Of a DNA stretch of 64,000 nt, positions 11,633 through 22,722 are shown in pieces. The DNA lies in NCBI GenBank assembly GCA_010093705.1, contig MU006104.1:62001-126000 (forward strand), read 5' to 3'. Made by a program: the position numbers and the translations under genes. Each line of letters starts with the position of its first letter. Positions within the stretch are counted from its first letter, which is position 1. Below the pieces are notes generated by a model, which was not told the origin of the DNA, searched no databases, and was given only the letters and a program-made list of their open reading frames with translations. Source of the stretch: Patellaria atrata CBS 101060. Its lineage: Eukaryota; Ascomycota; Dothideomycetes; Patellariales; Patellariaceae.

Positions 11633-12577
11633 GCACTACTGATGGTTATTCTATTTATTGTTACTTTGATATGGTAGATGGCATTTTGACGCAGTAGATG
11701 GTGTTTTGATGCTGGTGTATGAGGTTTAGAACTGCTTGGGTGGATGTGGTGATGAGCTGTGTCTTGCGAAAATTTGCACAAAGGTACTTCCAAGGAAAAC
11801 ATTGCTCATGTGCGAAACGGGATCCTTCTCCCTCCCCATGGGTGGCTTCCCAATCCGGCTCTCGGCTATCAAGAATACCTCAGTTCGAATCCAGGCTATC
11901 TCCATTCGACTTTCTGGTTCGACTCTTTACTCGGAATATCTAAGGACCTTTGTAACCGGGACCGTTCACATCAACTGCACAACATCACACATGCTAATCT
12001 CGATTTCGTATTCGAGCACGAGGCTAACCTATCGCGTAGTTATGGCCCGCCGCAAGGTTACCAGCAAGGTCCGCCTCCGGTACGTTTTTCGTTTCCTTTG
12101 CCCCGCTCAATCACTTCTCTAGCAAAAGTCACAGAAGCACAAAGTCACAAAACCAACCGAGTCGAAGAAGCTCCAAGTCCCCAAAACCCTCAAGTCCCCA
12201 AACCTACCAATTCCCCAAATCCCCCAAGTCCGAATCCCAAGTCCTAAACCCACCCAAATCCCCCAAACACCCAAATCCCCAGGCACTCACGCGAAATAGA
12301 TGCAATACTCCCAAGCGCCCCCTCAAACCGTCTACGTCAAAGAAAAGAAAGACAGGGGATGTCTGATGTCATGGTATGTTCTCCCCCCCCTATCCCCTCT
12401 TACCCTTATCTCGCTCCTCGATTCCTTTCCTCCCAAACTCGGGATTCGGGGCCGAGGTTAAGGTTCGAAGTTTAAAGTCGGTAACTAATACAACCCAGTC
12501 TCGCCGTCCTCTGCTGCTGCTGGCTCTGCGAGGAAGGATGTGAGGAGTGCTGCGAGTGCTGTTTCGAGTGTTGTTAG
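11166..12577 (+). CDS. CYSTM family small cysteine-rich membrane protein
   Basis: Four exons join perfectly in frame: 11166-11215, 12040-12079, 12300-12373 and 12499-12577, giving 80 aa. The N-terminal part is a Gln/Pro/Tyr/Gly-rich segment (MSNQGYYNNGPQYPQQ, then SYGPPQGYQQGPPP). After a charged stretch (KEKKDRGC) comes a Cys-rich hydrophobic tail, CLAVLCCCWLCEEGC, ending CCECCFECC. This is the CYSTM architecture: tail-anchored, palmitoylation-prone proteins linked to stress tolerance and the plasma membrane. The first intron is 824 nt, far longer than others here, and holds a (TGC)10 repeat. A missed exon inside it is possible, but the 1-2 join (AG+T) is clean. The family call is firm; the cellular role is not known from sequence. 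Confidence 0.75.
11601..11630 (+). repeat. (TGC)10 trinucleotide microsatellite
   Basis: Ten perfect TGC units inside the first intron of the CYSTM gene. It lies outside the coding exons as I read them, so length change should not alter the protein. Confidence 0.9.
12140..12299 (+). repeat. C-rich degenerate repeat in an intron
   Basis: Intron 2 of the CYSTM gene has many copies of short CCCCAAA/CCCCAAG-like units (for example CCAAATCCCCCAAG), making it strongly strand-asymmetric: C and A on the plus strand. G-quadruplex formation on the minus strand is conceivable but untested. Confidence 0.55.
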
Positions 12578-13016
12578 TCGTCCTGTCTTATGTCGTCGTG
12601 GCTTGTCTTGTCGTGTTCTGTACTATACACAAATCATTTATTTTTATACTGGAGGATTTGGGAGATAATTCTACGGGGTGGGTGTGGTTTCAATGTTGAG
12701 ACTGGGTATTCTGGTAGGTGGGATCAGCTTGGCTGGGTGTTTGGTAATTACTATTCCTCGTAGAGTCAGAAGCGACCTTGAAGGTTGTAATCTCAGACGA
12801 CTCAAATTTAAATCCACACCGGAAACGGAAGTTCGATTCAACAGTATCGACGTTAGTCCCTACGACGACAACCTGAGAGCTCTATCCATACGCTTGGAAA
12901 AAAAAAAAAACACAATCGAAACCACTGATCCCACTCAATACGTAAAAATATGTGAGGTATGTAAATCCTCGCAAAAAAAAAAAAAAAAGAAAAAAGAAAA
13001 AAGAAAAAAGAGAACA
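12578..13016. other. Convergent intergenic gap with A-rich tracts
   Basis: The 3' flanks of the CYSTM and VPS8 genes meet here. An A13 run lies near 12898-12910, and a longer A16 plus GAAAAAA-repeat tract runs 12973-13010, ending six bases before the VPS8 stop codon. On the minus strand this is a T-rich run directly after the VPS8 ORF. No gene seen. Confidence 0.6.
12973..13010 (+). repeat. A-rich low-complexity tract with GAAAAAA units
   Basis: Sixteen A residues followed by several GAAAAAA-like units. It sits immediately downstream of the VPS8 stop on the minus strand, where it is a poly-T tract. Confidence 0.85.
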
Positions 13017-16000
13017 CTATACACAAATCGGACACCTCAACCCCTCCCCCTCCACTCCCTCCCCCCTCTCCTTCTCCAAACAACGCCGATGCCACAAATG
13101 CCTACAAGCGAACACAACCAGCGGACCCAACCCCTCACCCTCACCCTCACCCTCCCCATCGCCCCCCTCCTCCTTCACAACTCCCTTCCCCCTACTCAAC
13201 CTCCTCGCCTCCACGCCCCCCCTCCCCTCAACCCACCGTCTCCTCCTCTCCCCTTCCCTTTCCCCCTCCCTCCGTTCCCAAGACTCCCACACCGCACCCC
13301 CAACCCCAGGTCCCCAAACCCTCCTCCTGCATCCCTCGCACACCTGGCCTCTGGGCCTCCAGCCCCGTTGTCTTAGTTCCCCGACCTCCTGCACGTGGCC
13401 AAAGACATCTTTATCCAAGAACGCGTTCGCGAGGGCCAGGAGCGTGGACTCGAAGGCGTACGCGGCGAAGATGGCGGCGAGGGTTTGTCTGAGGTCCTGC
13501 AGGGTGGGGGAGCGAGCTGAGGCACGGGTCAGGAAGGCACGGAGGACGAGGAGGAAGGATGACGATTCCGTTGCTGAGCTGCGGGTTGCAGCTTCGTCTG
13601 TTGGTGGTGTGGGTTTGGAGGCAGATGTGGATGTGGATGTGGATGTGGCGGCGAGGAGGGCGGTGAAGGTATCTTGGACGAAAGAGCGGAGCGTGGATGT
13701 TATCTTCTCCGCGTTGACGGGGGAGGGGGCTGAGGTGGGATTGGCGAGGGAGGAAGAGACGGTGCGGGTTAGAGCGACTGAAACGTCGATGAGATCGAGC
13801 CAGAGGAGTTCGTGGAGGGCAAGATCCGCTTCTAAGACCGCTGCGTTGCGATTTTTGGGTCGCGGGGCGGTGGGGGATTGGTGTGCTGCGCGTGTTTGGC
13901 CTTGACAGAGCCAGATGCCGACTTTGACGTATTTTTCGACGGCTTCTAGGAGATCTTCGGCGGTTTCTTCGGTGTTGGAAGCGTCGGGACTCTCGGCGGC
14001 GGCGTCGATTAGACCTGTTAACGCTACTTCTAGGGTGTCTAAATGCTTCACGAGTCTATCCATCGCGTCTCGGACAAGACCGTCTCGTGCCATGAGTACG
14101 ATAGCTGCGTCGATAACACCGCTGCTTTCCATGGCAGGGAGAACTTCTCCTAGTCGAAGATCGCTTGTTGTGAGAAGAGCAACATAATCTGAGACATGTG
14201 GAGGGTCGAAACTACACATAAGACGAATATAACGCTCAATGATGCTGGGTGTAGTATTACTATCGGTCTGTCTTTCCATGGACTGTAATTCAGGCTCTAG
14301 TAGAACGCGTAGGAAAATAAACTGTGCGTATGATCCGTCCTCTAGAGCGTCTAGAACGTCCTGCAAGAGTTGCGGAGCATATTGTTTCAGTGTCAGAGCC
14401 GTCCTGGCAGTGTCAATGCTAGCTAGATCTTTTGCGTGTTTGACTATTACACGTTGAACATCCGTTACTTGTTTCTTACTGAGACCACGACTGGGTCTCA
14501 AGCAGTCCTCCAGATAATCGAAGATTTCCTCGCGATTGTCTTCATCATCGAAGTAAGCTTGTAGAAGCTTGGGATAATTCCGAGCAGCTCTGTAAACCGA
14601 CTTTAAAACGCGATGAAAGCTGGCTCTTTCAAAAGCCGGTATCAGCGTTGGTATATCTGAAGGCTTATATGCTGATAGAAGGTATTCGACACTGAGTTGA
14701 CAATCATCTGCAATCTCTTCTGATGGATAGTTGCATAAGCCAACTAGGATATTGTGCATCGACGAACCGGGCACTACGATGTGTTGAGGAAACTTAGGGA
14801 GGTTTCGGGCGAGGAACATATAGATATAGATAGCGTCTTCCCGCTCGAGATCTTCCGAAGTCACAAGGCCGAGTAATACGGTGACAATGTACTGCCTAGT
14901 AGGTGTGAGAGTAGTTGACACGCCTTGCTGCTTAGCACTTCCGTTCATTGCGGGTGTTTGTGTGCCATTCAGGAAACTATCCTCGAACGCCTCATTCAAC
15001 ATACTCATCAGGCTTCCAGTGTCAAATCGCATGATAAGGCGGAGATACGGATAAACAGGTTCTTCCGCCCCATTGATCGTGGTATTGAATACCTCTCTAC
15101 TACCTTGAGGCCACGCAACGGCTTTATTGGAGAATAGAAACCAATATAGCTCCCCTTTCGCTTTGGACGCTTCATCGTCTGAAAGAGCATTTCCGCTTGG
15201 ATATACTCGGCCTGTCAATGCATAAGCTAGAAAAGGAAATAGCTTCATTGCTGATGAATGGTATCTGGAATACAGCGCTTCGTCCATCTCACCACTGTCC
15301 ACGAGTACTTTGATAAGCGACAGAATATCTATTAGTGGTGTAATATAGTCCTCAATCGCTTGTGTCCATACATAAACAAGCGCATCATACAGTGTGTGTT
15401 GCTTGCACAAGCTCGTCACTTGGTTGATATCCATGGTTTGTGTTTCGAGATGACAGATCATTTCTTCTAGTCTTTCTGTACGTTCTTGCGAAGCATAGAA
15501 AGTTATAAGCTCTTTGAGAACATTCGGTGGAATACTTGTTATCTCTTCCTCAAGAATATAGGGTTCCAGGATTTCGAAGAAGATTCCCTCCGCAGAGCTC
15601 TCCTCGTATTTATCGTAGACATCTTCGAAAAGGAAGTCAAGCTCTTCCATGCTTAGACAGGCGGTGAAAGTCGATGCTGTTAGGTCGCTCAGTCGGAAAT
15701 TCATATCTTCAGTATTCTTGCCAGAGTCGCGTTGCCCGAAAGTGTACTTCAGCGAAGCGGTAATCATTTCGAGCAGTTTCTCCTGAACCAAGCCATGTCG
15801 GGCAGTATCATCCTCGGGGAGGCCAACGGTGAGTCTATCAGCATCGCCGTTGTAGTAAGATGTTGCGAGAGCTATGGCAGCAATGTAATCACCCTCCTCC
15901 ATTAAGGCAAATAGTCGATCTGCCCAGTTTGACAGTGAGCCAATTGAGACGTCGTTAAATCCAAGTAAAAATAACCGTCCTTTATACGCTCGAAAGCTCA

Positions 16001-17852
16001 TGTGAAAGGCATCCGCTACCACTCCATGCATAGAAACATCTTGTTCGTCGAGTTGCTCTACAACAGGCTGTAATTGCTTTGAGAAAAGGTCGTGGTGATA
16101 TATGTGCTTATGGATTAAGTCGAAAGAGTCGGTGACGCGAAGAGAATTGTCTTCCAAAATAAAAAGGCGCTGGCTTATCGTTAACAGAGCTAGGACTGAT
16201 CTACTCAGCCATTGGACAGCTACTATAGCTTCTTCTCCTCTCCACCGACTCCTTGGTTGGAAGTGGAGTTCTGGCCGTTTGTCCTTGTCCGGACTCTCGG
16301 TCGCTTCGACGTCGAGCACTGTAAGTATGTTCGACCAACAGTATACAAGTTTAGTCTTAGAAACAGTCTGTTTAGACTCGCCTGGTGGATTCTTCAACCT
16401 CACAGCAGGAAACCAAGCTAGACATCCACTCAGAGTGCTATGAGGAGCTAGCTCCTTTGGTCTCGAAGACTTATGTTGGGTCTCTGCAACGGGAGTTGTT
16501 GACACAATAACAAGGAGATACGGTGTCAAAAGAGCCGTTAGCCCTAACGTATCGGTTGGTTGTCCGATATTTCCTAGTGGTAGTGGCGCAAATGCCAGAA
16601 CTGAACTCGGTTTTCTTGGTCTTTCTGAGGAGTTTTCGGGGGATGGGTACCGGCCTAGAATACGAGCGGTCTTGACAGTTCGTCCAACCGCTCCTAAGCC
16701 TCGAGTAGCTAGATGTGAAAACGACATCCCGGCGTCGTCGGCTGATACTAGAGCAGTATGGCGGGTACCCAAAAATCCAATATGTAATACCGCCGCACCA
16801 GAGATATGACCATCGCTGGAGCGGTTCTGTAGGTGGGCTCGATTAATGGGTGATATGTGCAGAAATGGCTTTGCCGGACGATTAAGCTCCCATGTGAAAA
16901 TATTCCCACTTGCATGTCCACTAGCAATGTTGGAGTGATCAGCTGAGAAAGATAATGATGTTATAGTTCCACTTTCAATAGCTATGTAGACGTTAGTCCG
17001 CAATGCATTTGTTGCTCATAGTAAGGACAACCATACCTTTCGTGCCAAGCCCAATAATAGACTTCAGAGTTTGTTGATAGTCAAATATCAGAATGAGACC
17101 TTTGGATGTACCAATTGCAATAGACGCCGTGACCACCAAACATGTAGGCCTTCCCCAATTGCGCTTTCCAACCTCCGAGAACGCTTGTCCCGTGATTTTC
17201 TTCAGCTTTGTCCATCGTACAACTTCCCATGGAGGTTGAGGTGTCTCCGACTCGTCTTGGTTGGTGACTAGCTGACTAGAGATGGACGAATGTCTCGAAT
17301 GTGTATTTAAAAAAGCGGGAGAGAGCGCTCTCGGTGACGCAAGTGGTGAGGGCGAGAGACGAGCTGAGAATCTCCTTTCGAACGGTTGCAAAGACGGACG
17401 ATTGCCTGGTCTCGGTGAAGAGAAGTAGGATGCAGGTACACTACTCCCGGGTGATGACAGCAAGGAACCCTAGAAAAACTCAGAACCGTGTCCCAAAAGC
17501 CCTAGGTTTACTACCTTACCTGTATAGAGGGGATATCATCCGGAGTGGAGGCCACGGACGCTTCGGGACTTTCTGTTACCAGTTTAGCAGAGCGATGAGG
17601 TAAATCTATGCTCTGAGTCTCCGATGATTCTTCCTTGCTCTTAACCTTGTGAAATACCATCCCATTTTGACCTGTGACTGCCTCTTCCCTAATATGCTCG
17701 CGCTCCTCCTGAATGATCTTCGCGATGTCCGAGGGACCAGATGCGTCATCATTATCTGAACTCCTTACAAAACCATTTTTGATGTCTACTACCTCCTGAG
17801 ATACATCCTGATTGTCGTCGCTGACCTCGCTCCCCCCGTTTGTTGAGCTCAT
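13017..17852 (-). CDS. VPS8: Vps8, CORVET tethering complex subunit
   Basis: Three exons: 17852 down to about 17524 (acidic disordered N-terminus), about 17471-17050, and a 4-kb exon ending at 13017; about 1,580 aa. The N-terminal beta-propeller follows the disordered part: SIAIGTSKGLILIFDYQQ, then SADHSNIASGHASGNIFTWE, a typical Vps8 segment. It is followed by a long alpha-solenoid (for example NVLKELITFYASQERTERLE). The C-terminus has a RING-like zinc finger: CEGCRRRVWG, FACRHLWHRRCLEK and LRCPICV. CORVET tethers early endosomes and binds Rab5/Vps21. The region just before the second half of the RING is an unusual Arg/Glu/Gly-rich insert encoded by purine-rich DNA (about 13080-13330). The protein identity is secure; the exact splice positions are by eye. 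Confidence 0.9.
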
Positions 17853-18318
17853 GGGGCTCGTATTTCGTTGTTCATTGCTCCAAGCGGCAGGTGTAAAAGA
17901 TGGCGAGCTGAACTTGTATTCAGCAAATTGTCAGTCTATAGAGTCCGTCTGGATATGGGATGCGAAATTATTATAGTAGGGAGGGAGGAGCTCGTTGGAA
18001 TATGGTTCGTATCAGCGGCGGGGATGGGATGCGGGCGATTAGAGGGTGAAGGTCTAACTGCGGACTATATTCAGCTGAGTGTGTGAACCCGGAAATCTTT
18101 AGCGGATACTGTACATTGAATTCTATGTATTAACAATTAACTGCGGAGACTGGTCCTCGTTGCCTTGAAATGTGCCGTCGTGGTCGCAAGTATCAGAGCT
18201 CGAGCTCGACCGCGGCACCGCCGAGCATCATCCTTCCAGCTCAAAATCAACCACCACCGATGCCGCGCAACCTCCTTTGATCATAGTATCCGTGGCAGTT
18301 CAACTTAAGAACTCCAAA
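17853..18318. promoter_or_regulatory. Divergent promoter of VPS8 and the GPALPP gene
   Basis: 466 bp between two outward-facing start codons. The frame of the downstream gene stays open back to about 18172, but no ATG occurs in it before 18319. No specific sites are recognised. Confidence 0.4.
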
Positions 18319-19152
18319 ATGTCTTCTATAGGTCCAAGTCTACCACCTCACCTATTGTCCAAGCGCAAACGCCCTGAGGACGACGAGGGAACCTTCCCAA
18401 CTCGATCCAAGACTCCAACCACTACCCGTTCTCCCACCCCCGAGAAGCGTCGCCGTGTCCTTGGACCTACTCCACCTCCCGCTCTCCTTGACGAACGCCC
18501 TCCACAGCCCACGCAAGAAGACTCAGACAGCAGCAGTGATGATGATTTCGGTCCAGCACCACCTACAGGTGGCGAAGCCACGATGATTTCTATCTTTGAA
18601 AAAGAGGAGCAGAATCGGCGTCAGACGAAGGACAGAAACCAGGAACCAGCATCTACGGCGATTCAAAGGGATGAGTGGATGATGGTACCGCCAAAACAGG
18701 ACGACCTAGCTGCACGTATGGATCCTTCAAAACTTACTAGAGCACGGAAGTTCAATAGTGGGAAGGGCGCGTCTGTACCCGGGCCTGGTGCTGAGGTTAG
18801 TACTGTGTGGACCGAAACACCAGAAGAGAAGCGGAAGCGCCTGGAGGATCAAGTTTTGGGAATTACATCAGTGCCAAATCTGAAAGACGCTCAACAAGCG
18901 GCGAAGAAGCGGGAAGCAGAGCAGACAGCGGAACGGCTAAAACAGAAGCAAATAAAGGAGCGAAGCAAGTCTTTAATGCAGGAGCACAAGGCACGGGTGG
19001 GGAAAGATGCGGAGGAGGATGATCCGAGCAAGAGGGCCTTTGATCGGGAGAAAGATATTGGAGGAAGTAAGATGGGTGCAAAGCAGCAGCGGGAGTTGTT
19101 GAACCGAGCTGCAGATTTTTCGTCCAGGTTTTCAGGAGGAAGTTATCTTTGA
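18319..19152 (+). CDS. GPALPP-motif (DUF3752) nuclear protein
   Basis: An intronless 277-aa protein. The start at ATG 18319 is chosen because it is the first ATG in the frame and gives MSSIGPSLPPHLLSKRK, beginning with the GPALPP-like motif (IGPSLPP). The same motif recurs as VLGPTPPPAL and FGPAPPTGG. The middle is acidic and Ser-rich (EDSDSSSDDDFGP), and the DEWMMVPPKQDD segment is characteristic of DUF3752. The C-terminal half is charged and helical, rich in Lys/Glu, ending with SKMGAKQQRELLNRA and DFSSRFSGG. Basic clusters (KRKRP, EKRRR) suggest a nuclear location. The family is widespread in eukaryotes, and its function is poorly defined. It shares a promoter with VPS8. Confidence 0.82.
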   Translation: MSSIGPSLPPHLLSKRKRPEDDEGTFPTRSKTPTTTRSPTPEKRRRVLGPTPPPALLDERPPQPTQEDSDSSSDDDFGPAPPTGGEATMISIFEKEEQNRRQTKDRNQEPASTAIQRDEWMMVPPKQDDLAARMDPSKLTRARKFNSGKGASVPGPGAEVSTVWTETPEEKRKRLEDQVLGITSVPNLKDAQQAAKKREAEQTAERLKQKQIKERSKSLMQEHKARVGKDAEEDDPSKRAFDREKDIGGSKMGAKQQRELLNRAADFSSRFSGGSYL

Positions 19153-20029
19153 AAATAGGAAACAAATAGAGGGTGATCCTCCCCACAAGACTGCATTTAA
19201 TATACTCATGCTTCCTAGTGAAAGCCGATTTTTGCCGGGCGATTGTAAGTTCTTGTTTGCAATCGCATTCTGATATATGCTACATTATAGAATTCCCGTA
19301 CCCATTCTTCGCTCTTCAAGTATAGTCTACTCCATAATTCCACCCTACTCCTTGTGGAGTTCCGCTCTCAGAGAAGGCTCCTGTCTTTAGATAGGGCGCT
19401 CCCTTAGATTCAAGAGGCTCTCCGGGTACCTTCAGGCCCCTGTGTACAATGTACTTCTCAGATACAGTCCGCTGTTCACATCCACTACATCACTAGTAGA
19501 CTATAGGAACGCCTGAGATATAGTCCACTCCTCCCGTATCTCCCCTTTCATCACCTTCGCATCCCTCAACTTTCCTACACCTGCTAAATTAGTGTTAGAG
19601 ACGTTTTAACTACAAGGATCCACGTACCTGCATTGTATGTAGGGTTAAGGTCTACCGACGGCTGAAGGCTATCCCCATGTTTGCAAGTATCCTGTACGGG
19701 GAAGTCGATGGTTAACTGCTCGGTGGTTTTCCACTTGTAAACCAAAAAATTTCATAGGTGACCCACCTTCGTCGCCAGATCAGTCAAATGAAAATAACAG
19801 AACTCTAAATCTTACGTTTCCTTCGCGGCTCCGCTGGTATAGTCTAAGACGGCCCGGGTCTCGGCCTTGGCGACGGCGGTAGAGGCGGCAGCGGTGGTCT
19901 CGAAAGCTCCAGCTCGGTGTTGCCAATCTTCCAGCTTGAATGAGGAAAATTACCAACACAAGTTATGGTAAAAGTATGAATTGTGTTGTCTGTCTATCTA
20001 CGGAGGAGTGGTTACAACGAACCATCTCC

Positions 20030-20110
20030 AGTCCGTTCCTTCTGTCCACGATCCAAACGTGGTTGCTACCACTGGTCCTGAGCCGGATCGTGACAAGTGC
20101 CCCCGCTGAT
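20030..20110 (-). mobile_element. Possible fossil LTR fragment (Ty3/gypsy-like), broken
   Basis: On the minus strand a G-rich run (GCGGGGGCACT) is followed by TGTCACGATCCGG, resembling a polypurine tract next to the start of an LTR. The other end and internal genes are not visible, so this is at most an old isolated fragment. The element family is a guess from the terminal sequence. Confidence 0.18.
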
Positions 20111-20180
20111 TAACCTATGTGGCGACCTCGCGGTTACTGATAGCTCTTTTCTTCCGTAAACGCATATAGTACTAAGGGGA

Positions 20181-20327
20181 ATTAGGGAATGCCCGGTTCG
20201 TTCGCCGTCTGTAAGAGAGCTGAGAGGGTCCGTCATTTGATGTATTTGATGAAATTGAGGGAATGTTCGGTCCGTTCGTCATCCGTAAGTGAGCTGAGGC
20301 GGTCCGTTATTTGGTGCATTAGATAGA
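20181..20327 (+). repeat. Two-copy imperfect tandem repeat, unit about 73 bp
   Basis: The unit beginning ATTAGGGAATGCCCGG at 20181 is repeated from 20254 (ATTGAGGGAATGTTCGG). The copies share blocks such as GTAAG-GAGCTGAG and GGTCCGT-ATTTG, and most differences are C/T or A/G changes. Confidence 0.7.
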
Positions 20328-21338
20328 ACTGAATTGGATATTTGAAAGGTGCTTTTCCGTGTGAGACCCATGTTGTACAACGGGGAGATGGGGATCGCCC
20401 GGTCCATCTTATGATGGTCCGTGGCCGATGGAATTGAGGTTGATAATTGGAAACGTGTTGGAGAGAGGGTGGAGTGGGCTAAAGTAGGGGTGGAAACGCG
20501 AAGTTCTTCGAATTTTAACTTTTTGTAATACCTCAAAAATGTATCTGGACTGTACATTATACATCACTGGTCTCTGGCGCCGTTTTTCAGTATTTAGAAA
20601 TCTCTCAATTAGCTAGCTTCTGCCATTACTAGTCCAAGTATATAACCGTACAATAGACTAGCCTACTATACCCTTCGAATTAAGTATATCCACCTCCACT
20701 GCTCAACTTATAGTTATGGTGTACTCAGTTACAATGTCCAACCCTAAGTGTACGTACTTGTGTGGGCTACACTCCTGTATCCTTTACCGCATTTCATCCT
20801 CTACCTAAAATATCCCCGACAAATCATGTACAACCCCCAGAGGAAATCCACAAAATGGCCTAGCCCTACTATATACTCCGTAGAAGCTGTATTTTACAAC
20901 CAGTTAAAACCAATTGAGTGTGGAGGTATGTGAATTGAGTAGTCCTATAGTGACTAAGGAGTGCTATATTAAATGGTTTAGTCCCACGACATGGTTCAAT
21001 ACCACTGAATCATACACCATGTATGCAATGAGTATCAGATGTTATTGAGAAGTTTGAATTTCGCCTATCCTACTATATTACAATGCAATATTCTCTACAC
21101 GGAGATAATAACCCTACCCCCGCCCCTCCCTCTGCGATGATATTTCAGCCTATCTGCACTGTACTGTTACTGAATGACTTGCGCCGTATAAGATCCCGAA
21201 ATCTCGTGCAAATGGGGATTATATGTACGCCTCTGCGGGTATAGAGAGTACAGAGCAACTAAAGAATGCAGGTCGTGACAAGGAAGGGATAGAGCATCCC
21301 CTACCTATGCAACTGTGTCTGCTCAATAGAACAAACTA

Positions 21339-22090
21339 CTACCAGTCGTCCTGCCAATACCGTCCCAATAACTTCCCATTTAATCCAGGTGGATTCTTCA
21401 GGTAATTGTGCAATAGAAATTTCACCGTCCGGCATTGGTCATGTCTTCCCTCAGTTTCGGTGTTGTTACTGCGGTAGCACGTGTGGCTGTTTGGACAACA
21501 CGCCCTGCCCTCGCATTCGCAGGTGTTGAATATTACCTTTGTGGCATCTTCCCGTGAACCCTTAGTTACGACCAGGGGATCTAGAAGTGGTCGTAGGTAC
21601 GGCACTATGAGCGCGACACTTAAGCGTTCCCACGAGAGCAGATCGCGGGTGATACCAAGGCCCAGGATATGTAATGATTTTAAACTTGGTGCTGTATCCG
21701 CAAGCATTCGCCAGACATTAGGGCGGTCTATAATTGACTGATCAACCTGCGTACGAATAGTACGAATAGTCCTCAATAACCGTCGATTCGTGATACCGAT
21801 CGTTTCAAGGAATCCATGCAGAACCTCCAGGTTATCGAATCTGAATTGAGTTTCTTTGTACAAGATAGCTGACGTTTCTTCATTGAGTGTACGATTGGCT
21901 AAGAGAAAGGGTAGTTCGGAAAGCTTTGCACTGGTCCTTGCTCGATTAACAAATGCGTCAGTAAATCCTCGAGCGGCTCTTGAACCAATGAACTCAATCA
22001 AGTTACATCACCCGGCCATCCTTGGGTAGGATAAGGTAGACCTCATCGCGGAGTTCTGCAGGATGCTTCAAGAAGGGAAATATTCCGCTT
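21339..22090 (-). pseudogene. F-box-like protein, probably broken paralogue of the gene at 22723
   Basis: An open frame (22001 down to 21339, 220 codons) has no ATG at its upstream end. Just upstream in another frame is the expected N-terminal helix FPFLKHPAELRDEVY, matching FRFMDLPAELRIEVY of the neighbouring intact gene, and then a stop codon. Shared features downstream are ETSAILYKETQFRFDNLEVL versus ETATVLFKESSFFFQDLKAF, and a Cys-rich tail (CECEGRACC versus CDCGYDLPTEC). About 60 residues between the F-box-like helix and the NEETS segment are missing compared with the paralogue. I call it a pseudogene by frameshift/deletion; an undetected intron is the alternative. Confidence 0.55.
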
Positions 22091-22722
22091 CAACTCTCTT
22101 CCGGGCCACTTGCGGCGCTTATCTCCCGACATGTAATGGCGGTAACGAGCTATCAACGTCCACCCTTGGCGGCTCGAGGCTTCGAGACTTCGTCTAGATT
22201 ATGTATTAGAACAATGTTATAGCAGATATATGATAGTGATCATACCTCTACTTCCAACAATTTGATAGGTTCACTTCTGATATAGAAATGTATGTATGGT
22301 TTGGCCAGTCTTATGTGATGCTCCGTGGTGTTAGGGACTTGAATATGTAGGAAAGAACTATTGAGAAAGGGAGGAAGAGAAGTGTTTTTGAGAGGGAGGA
22401 AAGAAGATTTCTTAAGAGAGGACGGGGGAGCGCTCTTGGCTTAGGAGCTAGGTCCCGCCAGTAAAAGTAAATAACACGAATGAAAGAAATCATTGCCGCG
22501 CGTGACTCTAGTTCCTTACTTTTGCAACATTGTGGTGAAGATAGAATGTGGTGGTAAGAACCAATGAGGTTGTTACAATCCAAAGGGGAAAGGAGAGGCT
22601 AGGTTATAGGTCTCGCTCTTACCTACCGCCTTAGTTCTATCCTCCAACAAAACTGGAAGATCTCAAATTCACCTTGCTTTACGAGCTTCAAGTTTCAACG
22701 AAGTCATGGCTGAGATGTCGGT
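22091..22722. other. Intergenic
   Basis: About 630 bp between the broken F-box-like gene and its intact divergent paralogue. It presumably holds both promoters. No further features supported. Confidence 0.4.

Larger units (their letters stand above)
19153..21338. other. Gene-poor AT-rich region
   Basis: About 2.2 kb without a convincing coding exon. It contains an imperfect tandem duplication of about 73 bp (20181-20327) and a possible LTR fragment near 20100 (listed separately). The rest has only short random open frames. Confidence 0.5.

Noticed and set aside
12678-13376. Pro/Ser-rich plus-strand frames near 13 kb
   Set aside because: They run antisense to the purine-rich end of VPS8 and its A-tract; composition is low-complexity.
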